From positions 1 to 7,082 of the forward strand of contig DXCD01000118.1 in NCBI GenBank assembly GCA_019116185.1: a DNA stretch of 7,082 bases. Direction: 5' to 3'. Within the stretch, counting starts at the first letter, position 1. Each line of letters starts with the position of its first letter. Below the pieces are notes generated by a model. That model was given only the letters and a program-made list of their open reading frames with translations. It made no database searches and was not told the origin of the DNA. This stretch comes from Candidatus Mediterraneibacter stercorigallinarum (GTDB lineage: Bacteria; Bacillota; Clostridia; Lachnospirales; Lachnospiraceae). Shown here in pieces: positions 1 through 5,350 of the stretch. The position numbers and the translations under genes are program-made.

Positions 1-1166
1 TCCTCCTCAGTCAGACCTTTGTTGATCACGTTGCGCATTCGCTGAGAGCCCGCTTCCGGAGCAAATGTAAGGCTGCTCTTCCGGATATCCTGGACCCGGC
101 TCATCACATCAAGTGAGAACGCGTCAATACGCAGGGATGGAAGGGAAATATTGATCCCTTTGTCTTTGAACTCATCGATGAGAAATGTCACCAGCTCTTT
201 GAGCTCTGAGTAATCGCTGGAGCTCAATGAGCTTAATGATATCTCTTCGTGCCCTGTATTTTGCAGCATTGTGCGGGCGTATTCCTTGAGCTTTTCCACA
301 TTCCGCTCTCTTGTGGGGCGGTAGATCATCCCCGCCTGGCAGAAACGGCAGCCGCGGATACAGCCGCGCTGGATCTCCAGCACCACTCTGTCCTGGGTCG
401 CTTTGATAAACGGGACCACAGGCTTCATGGGATAAGGGCTGTCCGTCACTTCCATGACAGCCTGTTTCTTTATCCTTACAGGTGCATGCGTATTATTAGG
501 AGTGAAAGACAAAAGTGTTCCGTCTTCATTATAGGCCGCATCATAGAACTGAGGCACATAGAGACCTTCGATCTCAGCGGCACTCTCCAAAAACTCCCTC
601 CGGCTCTTTCCGGATTTTTTCCACTCTTTATATGCGTCAAGCAGTTCGTCATAAACAGTCTCGCCCTCCCCGATATAGAAGATATCAAAGAAATCAGCGA
701 GAGGCTCAGGATTGTACGAGCATGGTCCTCCTCCGATGACAATGGGATCTGCATCCGTGCGTTCTGACGCATGGAGCGGAAGCTGGCTCAGCTCAAGGAT
801 CTGGAGGATATTCGTATAACACATCTCATACTGGATCGTAATGCCGAGAAAATCAAACTCCCGCACCGGGTCCTGGGACTCCAGGGCAAAGAGGGGAATC
901 TGGTGTTCCCTCATCACTTTGTCCAGATCCGTCCACGGCGAATAGACCCGCTCGCACCATACGTCCTCCCTGCGGTTAAACATATCATACAGGATCTGGA
1001 TACCCAGATGGGACATACCAATCTCATATACATCGGGAAAACACATGGCAAAGCGGATATCCACCTTGTCTTTATCTTTCATCACGGAATTCACCTCGCC
1101 GCCGATGTAGCGGGCAGGTTTTTCAATATTCAGTAATATTTCATCACTTAAAGCTAATTTTCTCAT
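1..1166 (-). CDS. B12-binding-like radical SAM protein (TIGR03960-type), C-terminus off window
   Basis: The frame is open from an ATG at 1166 to the left edge, giving the first ~388 residues; the C-terminal part and the stop lie outside. Residues ~20-190 look like a cobalamin-binding-type Rossmann domain (DVYEIGMSHLG near residue 45, GGGP near residue 144). They are followed by the radical SAM core with a C-x3-C-x2-C motif at C269, C273 and C276, which should ligate the SAM-cleaving 4Fe-4S cluster. The visible end reads APEAGSQRMRNVINKG, typical of this family. Family members are ~600 residues and often precede a DUF2344 gene and the rplU/rpmA region, but that side is not visible. The substrate is unknown; MiaB- or YgiQ-like enzymes are more distant alternatives. 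The start is supported by AGAGG shortly upstream and by a promoter at 1221-1249. The B12-type domain lacks an obvious DxHxxG histidine, so real cobalamin binding is doubtful. Confidence 0.88.
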   Translation of the reverse strand, partial: MRKLALSDEILLNIEKPARYIGGEVNSVMKDKDKVDIRFAMCFPDVYEIGMSHLGIQILYDMFNRREDVWCERVYSPWTDLDKVMREHQIPLFALESQDPVREFDFLGITIQYEMCYTNILQILELSQLPLHASERTDADPIVIGGGPCSYNPEPLADFFDIFYIGEGETVYDELLDAYKEWKKSGKSRREFLESAAEIEGLYVPQFYDAAYNEDGTLLSFTPNNTHAPVRIKKQAVMEVTDSPYPMKPVVPFIKATQDRVVLEIQRGCIRGCRFCQAGMIYRPTRERNVEKLKEYARTMLQNTGHEEISLSSLSSSDYSELKELVTFLIDEFKDKGINISLPSLRIDAFSLDVMSRVQDIRKSSLTFAPEAGSQRMRNVINKGLTEE

Positions 1167-1220
1167 AATCTACCTCTGACAATTCTGCCTCTGAACAAAC
1201 AAACTTTATCAAACCAGTTG

Positions 1221-1249
1221 ATTATACAAGATTCCCGGGAAGATGGCAA
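1221..1249 (-). promoter_or_regulatory. Sigma-A promoter of the radical SAM gene
   Basis: Read on the minus strand, TTGCCA (1244-1249) is followed after exactly 17 bp by a perfect TATAAT (1221-1226). The predicted start of transcription is near 1214, giving a ~47-nt leader before the ATG at 1166. The spacer contains the 10-bp palindrome TTCCCGGGAA (1232-1241). Confidence 0.8.
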
Positions 1250-1267
1250 ATAGATTTCGTTTAGATA

Positions 1268-1885
1268 TTATTTTATCTTTTCCCATACTTCCTCGTCGAA
1301 TCTGCGGTTCTTATAATAGTAAGGGCGGTCCTCTTCCGTGATCTCACGGATCACCCTGCATGGATTGCCCGCGGCGCATACATTGTCAGGAATATCCTTT
1401 GTAACAACGCTCCCTGCTCCGATCACTGCATTGTCTCCGATCGTGACGCCGGGAAGGATAACGCAGCTTCCCCCGATCCATACGTTATTTCCGATCGTAA
1501 CAGGGATGCCGTACTCGTATCCCGAGTTCCTGCTGTCTGGGTGGAGCGGATGGCCTGCCGTGTAGATTGACACGTTTGGTCCGAACATGACGTTGTTTCC
1601 GATCCGGATTTTTGCAACGTCGAGCATGACGCACCCGGTATTGGAATAGAAATTCTCCCCCAGGGCGATATGGGTTCCGTACTCGCAGTGGAAAGGCGGC
1701 TCAAAATATACATTCTTCCCGTGTACGATCCCTGCCCGGTCAAGACACTCCAGTCCTTTCTCAGGGTCAAACGGCATCACTGTATTATATTCCCGGACCG
1801 CTTTTTTAGCGGCGAGCTGCTCTTCTATAACACTGGCATCTGCATAGTATGCCATCTCATGATCTCTACGGTATTTGTTATCCAT
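1268..1885 (-). CDS. maa: Sugar O-acetyltransferase, maltose acetyltransferase (Maa) family
   Basis: Predicted 205-residue cytoplasmic enzyme that moves an acetyl group from acetyl-CoA to a sugar hydroxyl. Residues ~5-55 match the N-terminal Mac domain of maltose/galactoside acetyltransferases. From ~57 on there are left-handed beta-helix hexapeptide repeats (for example IGNNVMFG, IGNNVWIGG, ILPGVTIGDNAVIGAGSVV). The catalytic histidine is most likely H112 in YTAGHPLHP. Length is normal for Maa/LacA/NodL proteins, and the true acceptor sugar cannot be read from sequence. The frame stays open upstream to an ATG at 1948, but that ATG lies in the -35 box of the gene's own promoter. The ATG at 1885 has AAGGAGG (1894-1900) 8 nt upstream and is chosen. 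There is no convincing terminator before the next gene, so some transcripts may run into the radical SAM gene. Confidence 0.88.
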   Translation of the reverse strand: MDNKYRRDHEMAYYADASVIEEQLAAKKAVREYNTVMPFDPEKGLECLDRAGIVHGKNVYFEPPFHCEYGTHIALGENFYSNTGCVMLDVAKIRIGNNVMFGPNVSIYTAGHPLHPDSRNSGYEYGIPVTIGNNVWIGGSCVILPGVTIGDNAVIGAGSVVTKDIPDNVCAAGNPCRVIREITEEDRPYYYKNRRFDEEVWEKIK

Positions 1886-1893
1886 TGCTTCTG

Positions 1894-1900
1894 CCTCCTT
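1894..1900 (-). promoter_or_regulatory. Shine-Dalgarno site that decides the acetyltransferase start
   Basis: AAGGAGG on the minus strand, 8 nt before the ATG at 1885. It rules in the 205-residue product over a 226-residue version beginning at 1948. Confidence 0.85.
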
Positions 1901-1919
1901 AACTGCATTTGTCCGTCTT

Positions 1920-1948
1920 ATTTTACACCGACTTTCTATTTTAGACAA
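1920..1948 (-). promoter_or_regulatory. Sigma-A promoter of the acetyltransferase gene
   Basis: Read on the minus strand, TTGTCT (1943-1948) and TAAAAT (1920-1925) are separated by 17 bp, and a TG precedes the -10 box directly. Predicted transcription starts near 1913, about 28 nt before the start codon. Confidence 0.7.
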
Positions 1949-1978
1949 TAAAGAGTTCTAGTCACTGGTCCCGTTTGT

Positions 1979-2009
1979 GAAAAACAAGAGGAGGTATCGA
2001 ACCTCCTCT
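1979..2009 (-). terminator. Intrinsic terminator of the ferredoxin-like gene
   Basis: A perfect 9-bp stem AGAGGAGGT / ACCTCCTCT (2001-2009 and 1987-1995) closes a 5-nt loop. On the minus strand it is followed by TGTTTTTC, a typical U-tract. It lies ~40 nt past the stop codon at 2050 and separates this unit from the acetyltransferase promoter. Confidence 0.87.
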
Positions 2010-2049
2010 GTATACTGCTTTGTCTTTTCTTTTCAATTTTCAACCGCTC

Positions 2050-2745
2050 TCACAGAATGCGCCCGTCTGTTGAGATCGTCACAACCTGCCAGGGAATGAA
2101 TTTCCCACTGGCGCGCAGAGCCTCTTTCGCCGCGTGTTCCAAGCCTCCGCAGCAGGGTACTTCCATGCGGACGATCGTGACGCTCTTGATCTCATTTTCA
2201 CGGATGATCGCGGTCAGCTTTTCCGAATAGTCTATCTCATCCAGCTTTGGACAGCCGATCAGCGTAATACGTTTCCTGATAAAGTGCTTATGGAAATTTC
2301 CATAAGCATAAGCAGCACAGTCTGCTGCGATCAAAAGATCTGCATTCTGAAAATAAGGTGCAGTCACCGGCATGAGTTTGATCTGTACCGGCCACTGAGC
2401 AAGCTGGCTGTCCACTGTCAAAGTTTCCGAACCGGAAGAAGTCTTCTGCTCTCTCTGGAACTGCTTGACATTGGTTCCCGGGCATCCACATGGTACAGGC
2501 TGTTCTTTCGCAGATTTCGCCGCGGCAACAGCGTCCGCATCATAGGCAGGCGCCTCCCGCTCTTCAAAAGAAATCGCTCCGACAGGGCAGGCTGGAAGGC
2601 AGTCTCCTAATCCATCACAGTAGTCTTCCCGCAAAAGTCTTGCCTTTCCATCCACCATGCCGATCGCTCCCTCGTGACAGGCGTCGGCGCATAATCCACA
2701 TCCGTTACACTTTTCCTCATTGATCGTAATAATCTTTCGTATCAT
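2050..2745 (-). CDS. Ferredoxin-like protein with two Fe-S motifs and a conserved C-terminal domain
   Basis: Predicted 231-residue soluble protein. The first motif is complete: C13-x2-C16-x2-C19-x3-C23. The second reads C43-x5-C49-x3-C53-P, so the second cysteine of a standard motif is replaced by L46 (flanked by D44 and D48). After a linker with C86-G-C88-P comes a domain with SQLAQWPVQ, APYFQNADLLIAADCAAYA, IGCPKLDE and VPCCGG, adding C143, C165, C198 and C199. I recognise this as the family of anaerobe 4Fe-4S proteins often found next to Crp/Fnr regulators; it may correspond to the FrdX partner of hybrid cluster protein in HcpR regulons, which is inference. Its reaction is unknown. AGGAGG lies 7 nt before the ATG at 2745 but only 4 nt before the adjacent ATG at 2748, so 2745 is preferred. 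It is divergent from the regulator at 2839 and has its own terminator. Confidence 0.88.
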   Translation of the reverse strand: MIRKIITINEEKCNGCGLCADACHEGAIGMVDGKARLLREDYCDGLGDCLPACPVGAISFEEREAPAYDADAVAAAKSAKEQPVPCGCPGTNVKQFQREQKTSSGSETLTVDSQLAQWPVQIKLMPVTAPYFQNADLLIAADCAAYAYGNFHKHFIRKRITLIGCPKLDEIDYSEKLTAIIRENEIKSVTIVRMEVPCCGGLEHAAKEALRASGKFIPWQVVTISTDGRIL

Positions 2746-2763
2746 CATATATCCTCCTGTATC

Positions 2764-2792
2764 TTGACCTCTTGAAGGAAATATACTATATT
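2764..2792 (+). promoter_or_regulatory. Sigma-A promoter of the Crp/Fnr gene
   Basis: TTGACC (2764-2769) and TATATT (2787-2792) are separated by exactly 17 bp on the plus strand. Predicted transcription starts near 2799, about 40 nt before the ATG at 2839. The palindrome at 2807-2822 is then centred at about +15. Confidence 0.72.
2780..2785 (-). promoter_or_regulatory. Possible -10 box of the ferredoxin-like gene (activator-dependent)
   Basis: Minus-strand TATATT at 2780-2785 would start transcription near 2773. No good -35 hexamer exists 16-18 bp upstream (CAGAAA). The palindrome centre at 2814.5 would be at about -41.5, the class II position for Crp/Fnr activators. TATAGT at 2785-2790 is an alternative -10. 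Confidence 0.45.
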
Positions 2793-2806
2793 CGTCTTAA
2801 TATTTC

Positions 2807-2822
2807 TGTTGTTATAACAACA
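2807..2822. promoter_or_regulatory. Perfect 16-bp palindrome, probable Crp/Fnr-family operator
   Basis: TGTTGTTATAACAACA equals its own reverse complement and has the TGTTGT-N4-ACAACA layout of a Crp/Fnr dimer site. It sits between the divergent ferredoxin-like gene and the Crp/Fnr-family gene and ends 4 nt before the regulator's Shine-Dalgarno region. The adjacent regulator is the obvious candidate to bind it; binding is inferred. Confidence 0.72.
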
Positions 2823-2838
2823 TTTTAGGAGAGTTTTT

Positions 2839-3516
2839 ATGAATGTCAAGTTTCTTTCTGATACGATGCTTTTCCGCGGACTGCGGGAAGAAGAGATTGT
2901 CTCTGTCCTTGCCTGTCTGAACGCAAAAACGCAGTGCTTTAACAAAGGAGAGGTAATCTGCCGTGCCGGAGAATCCATCTCCAGTATGGGGCTGGTCCTG
3001 AGCGGCAGTGTAAATATCGTTGTAAATTATTACTGGGGCAGCAGCAATATTTTTAGTCATGTCGGTCCCGGGGAACTGTTCGCGGAATCTTACGCAGCGC
3101 TCCCCGGTCAGGAATTACTGGTGGATGTCGCAGCCGCCGAACCGGTAGAAGTCCTGTTCCTGCCGTTTCTTCGCCTGACTGAGACCTGCTCCGCTTCCTG
3201 CCCGTTCCACCGCAGAACGATCCATAACCTGCTTCAGATCATGGCTCGCAAGAACTTAAACCTCTCTGCCCGGATGATACACACAGCGTCCCGTTCGATC
3301 CGCAGCCGTTTATTGTCCTATTTTTCGGAACAGGTCATTCAGAATGGCAGCAACCAGTTTACCATTCCTTTTTCCAGACAGCAGCTTGCCGATTATCTTG
3401 GCGTAGACCGCAGCGCCCTGTCTAACGAGCTGTCCAAAATGCGGAAGGACGGTCTCATTTCCTATCGGAAGAATCAATTTATACTTACGGAACATCACCC
3501 ATATGGATGTCTCTGA
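2839..3516 (+). CDS. Crp/Fnr-family transcriptional regulator
   Basis: Predicted 225-residue DNA-binding protein of normal family length. Residues ~10-110 form the cyclic-nucleotide-binding-type beta-roll (FNKGEVICRAGE, GLVLSGSVNIV, VGPGELFAES), and ~122-150 the dimerisation helix. The winged helix-turn-helix at 174-216 has SRQQLADYLGVDRSALSNELSKM. The E-x-x-S-R pattern used by FNR to read TTGAT is not present; the aligned residues are S-x-x-S-N, so a different half-site is expected. C26, C33, C41 and the pair C117-x3-C121 could sense redox state, NO or hold a cluster, but they do not form the N-terminal FNR motif. AGGAG lies 7 nt before the ATG. The promoter at 2764-2792 and palindrome at 2807-2822 suggest autorepression. 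The divergent Fe-S gene points to an HcpR-like redox or nitrosative role, which is inference. Confidence 0.92.
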   Translation: MNVKFLSDTMLFRGLREEEIVSVLACLNAKTQCFNKGEVICRAGESISSMGLVLSGSVNIVVNYYWGSSNIFSHVGPGELFAESYAALPGQELLVDVAAAEPVEVLFLPFLRLTETCSASCPFHRRTIHNLLQIMARKNLNLSARMIHTASRSIRSRLLSYFSEQVIQNGSNQFTIPFSRQQLADYLGVDRSALSNELSKMRKDGLISYRKNQFILTEHHPYGCL

Positions 3517-3554
3517 TCTGGCTGTACGCCCTGCGAAGGAGGGCTGACACAGAT

Positions 3555-3878
3555 TTACAGGTTATTCCAGACTTCCATCACTGTATCCATATCCAGATCC
3601 TTTTCGATCTGATTTACAATGGATGTGCTGTTCACCTCAGCCACGCCTGCGTTGCTCTGGTCCATGTATACAAAGCAGATAAAGCACAGGATGCCGATCA
3701 CAAGACGGAGATAGAAGCTGCCGCCTGTCTGTTCTTTCTGCTGCTCCTCTGTACTGCTGTACAGATTATGATAGAGCCGCCCGTATCTGGGATGGACAGC
3801 AGGGATGTCCCGGCGCTCATCGTACAGACGGCGGGTCTGCTGAAGAAGTTCTCTGCGGCGCATTTCCGAATCATTCAT
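3555..3878 (-). CDS. Small single-pass membrane protein of unknown function
   Basis: A 107-residue product I cannot name. Residues 1-50 are charged and arginine-rich (RRRELLQQTRRLYDERRD), with a short conserved-looking HPRYGRLYHNLY stretch. A single hydrophobic segment spans about 55-72 (FYLRLVIGILCFICFVYM). A mildly acidic tail of ~35 residues follows. By the positive-inside rule the N-terminus should be cytoplasmic and the tail outside; there is no signal-peptide cleavage site. AAGGA lies ~10 nt before the ATG, rather far, and both sit at the edge of the inverted repeat 3879-3933. The gene follows the histidine operon in the same direction, with a 109-bp gap, and converges on the Crp/Fnr gene. 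No clear promoter was found, so expression may depend on readthrough. It is the least certain coding call here, but start, RBS, membrane segment and stop are coherent, and no competing plus-strand frame looks protein-like. Confidence 0.68.
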   Translation of the reverse strand: MNDSEMRRRELLQQTRRLYDERRDIPAVHPRYGRLYHNLYSSTEEQQKEQTGGSFYLRLVIGILCFICFVYMDQSNAGVAEVNSTSIVNQIEKDLDMDTVMEVWNNL

Positions 3879-3933
3879 AAAAGACAGGTCCTTAAGATAT
3901 TATCAGTTATAATATCCTATGTCCCTGTCTTTT
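3879..3933. terminator. Nested inverted repeat, possible bidirectional terminator
   Basis: Outer arms AAAAGACAGG (3879-3888) and CCTGTCTTTT (3924-3933) are perfect complements. Inside them, GATATTAT (3896-3903) and ATAATATC (3909-3916) form a second perfect stem around a 5-nt loop. On the plus strand the structure is followed by a run of six T in total; on the minus strand the T-run is only four and abuts the ATG of the small membrane protein gene. It could end the histidine operon transcript, end plus-strand transcripts from the Crp/Fnr gene, or fold the leader of the small gene. Confidence 0.5.
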
Positions 3934-3943
3934 TTATTAGAAC

Positions 3944-3961
3944 CGGCAGACGTGTCTGCCG
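3944..3961. repeat. Short GC-rich palindrome after hisIE
   Basis: CGGCAGAC and GTCTGCCG are perfect 8-bp arms separated by 2 nt, so a real hairpin would have ~7 bp and a 4-nt loop. It begins 27 nt past the hisIE stop. The U-rich side (TCTTTCTCTATTTT) faces the plus strand only; the minus-strand side is A-rich. It may still shield the 3' end of the histidine mRNA. Confidence 0.5.
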
Positions 3962-3987
3962 TCTTTCTCTATTTTATATGCTCTGGT

Positions 3988-5271
3988 CTATCTGTCCGCC
4001 AGTTCTCCTGTAATATCCTCCCAGGTCACGCCGCGCTCGACCATGAGCACCATTGCGTGATAAAGGAAGTCAGAGATTTCATATTTGATCTCTTCCGGAT
4101 TGGGGTTCTTCGCCGCGATCACGATCTCTGTGGCCTCTTCCCCTACTTTCTTCAGGATCTTGTCCAGACCTTTCTCAAATAGATAATTGGTATAAGATCC
4201 TTCCTTAGGATTCTGCCGGCGGTCAAGGATCGTATTATACACGCTCTCAAATACCTGAAGAGGGTTCTTCGCGTCATGGTCAGTTCCCACGATCGTGGTG
4301 TAGAAGCAGGAGCGGTTTCCGGTGTGGCACGCCGCGCCGACCTGCTCTACCTTGGCAAGGATCGTATCCCTGTCGCAGTCCACGGCAAGGGATCTGACAT
4401 ACTGGTAGTGTCCGGAAGTCTCTCCTTTCACCCACTGGCACTGCCTGCTTCGGCTGTAATAAGTCATCCGTCCGGTCTTGACTGTATGGTCGAACGCCTC
4501 CTCGTTCATGTATGCCATCATCAGCACTTCATTTGTCTTGTAATCCTGCACGATGACCGGAATCAGACCGTTCTCGTTGAGTTTGAATTCAGAGAACTCC
4601 ATCACGCTCTCAAAAGAGGTCATCTGTATGCCCGCGTCTGCGCAGATTTCTTTGAACTCATTGAAATCCATGTTCAGGCTGCTGATAAACATTCCTGATA
4701 CGCCCTTGACGCCGTCCGATTTCAGGATGCGCAGGATTTCTTTCTGTTCCATTGTATCCGTGAGCACAACGCAGGGCACGTCTGTTACGTTGATAACAGA
4801 GTTCAGGTCAAGCCTGTGCATGAATACGATCTCCGTGCTGTACTCCTCGATCAGGTGCTGCTGTTTGAACAGCGCGTCAAAATCATTCAGGGAGACCGCG
4901 ATCCTTTCCTTTCCGAACCGCTTGGATACTTCCTCGATCAAATCCATGGAAAGCGGTTTTGAAAAGTTCAGCACCGCGCGCTTTGCCCCGGCATAGAGGA
5001 GTTTCTTCACGTCTTCTGTCCTTCTGATATTTCCCCCTGCGATCATGGGGATGCTGATAACGCGGTTGATCTTTTTGATCAGATCGATGGATTCGTCATG
5101 TTCTTCGTCCGTATTGGAGAGGTCGAACACGATCAGCTCGTCCGCGCCTTTCTCGCTGTACTGTTTTGCCAGCTCAATGACGTCGTCTGACACGATTGTC
5201 CGGTCGTCGAACCATTTTACTGCCTTTCCGCCGTCAATAAAGATACACGGGGTCAGTCTTTTATAACTCAT
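3988..5271 (-). CDS. hisIE: HisIE: phosphoribosyl-AMP cyclohydrolase / phosphoribosyl-ATP diphosphatase with HisF-like N-terminal domain
   Basis: A 427-residue cytoplasmic enzyme for histidine steps 2 and 3. Residues ~230-330 are HisI, with SRSRQCQWVKGETSG and the zinc ligands C299, C315 and C322 in DCDRD and GAACHTGNRSCFY. Residues ~337-427 are HisE, with the helical metal site E378, E379, E382, E398 and D401. Both catalytic parts look intact. HisIE alone is usually ~200-220 residues; the extra first ~220 resemble the HisF/HisA barrel (YKRLTPC, ADELIVFDLSN, AGGNIRRTEDVKKLL, AGAKRAVLNFS). The two catalytic aspartates of HisF are replaced by F11 and N129, and the second phosphate-binding half is eroded, so this part is probably not an active cyclase. 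The frame is open up to 5415, but AAGGAG lies 9 nt before the ATG at 5271 and the HisF-like similarity begins there; longer starts would overlap hisB. It follows hisB by 79 nt. Confidence is high for HisIE and moderate for the role of the extra domain. Confidence 0.95.
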   Translation of the reverse strand: MSYKRLTPCIFIDGGKAVKWFDDRTIVSDDVIELAKQYSEKGADELIVFDLSNTDEEHDESIDLIKKINRVISIPMIAGGNIRRTEDVKKLLYAGAKRAVLNFSKPLSMDLIEEVSKRFGKERIAVSLNDFDALFKQQHLIEEYSTEIVFMHRLDLNSVINVTDVPCVVLTDTMEQKEILRILKSDGVKGVSGMFISSLNMDFNEFKEICADAGIQMTSFESVMEFSEFKLNENGLIPVIVQDYKTNEVLMMAYMNEEAFDHTVKTGRMTYYSRSRQCQWVKGETSGHYQYVRSLAVDCDRDTILAKVEQVGAACHTGNRSCFYTTIVGTDHDAKNPLQVFESVYNTILDRRQNPKEGSYTNYLFEKGLDKILKKVGEEATEIVIAAKNPNPEEIKYEISDFLYHAMVLMVERGVTWEDITGELADR

Positions 5272-5320
5272 GTATTTATTCTCCTTTTTTATCCGTTCCT
5301 TCTCTGTCTGCATGTTCAGG

Positions 5321-5344
5321 AAAAATACAGGATTCCGGCCTGTA
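5321..5344 (-). terminator. Weak terminator-like hairpin between hisB and hisIE
   Basis: On the minus strand TACAGG and CCTGTA (5339-5344 and 5326-5331) form a 6-bp stem with a 7-nt loop, followed directly by five T (5321-5325). It lies 7 nt after the hisB stop. The stem is short, so it would at most end transcription partially. Confidence 0.4.
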
Positions 5345-5350
5345 CGGTGC

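Noticed and set aside
249..1136. Plus-strand open frames at 249-767, 515-739 and 771-1136
   Set aside because: They lie wholly antisense to the radical SAM gene, have no ribosome binding site that stands out, and their products resemble no protein family.
1886..1948. Longer acetyltransferase starting at the ATG at 1948
   Set aside because: That ATG lies in the predicted -35 box, the extra 21 residues match nothing in the family, and the start at 1885 has a strong AAGGAGG.
2134..2723. Plus-strand frames at 2134-2610 and 2490-2723
   Set aside because: They are shadows of the ferredoxin-like gene on the other strand, whose cysteine motifs leave no doubt about the real frame.
3528..3544. GCCCT/AGGGC hairpin after the Crp/Fnr stop as its terminator
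   Set aside because: The stem is only 5 bp and no T-run follows on either strand.
3908..3913. Perfect TATAAT on the plus strand
   Set aside because: It is the half of an AT-rich palindrome; no -35 box lies 16-18 bp upstream and no plus-strand gene follows.
3507..4182. Plus-strand frames at 3507-4013 and 3919-4182
   Set aside because: Their products look random and overlap the inverted repeats and the end of hisIE. The opposing 107-residue frame has a membrane segment, stop and RBS that make sense.
4276..4996. Long plus-strand frames at 4276-4698 and 4553-4996
   Set aside because: Both are antisense to the well-supported HisI and HisF-like parts of hisIE.
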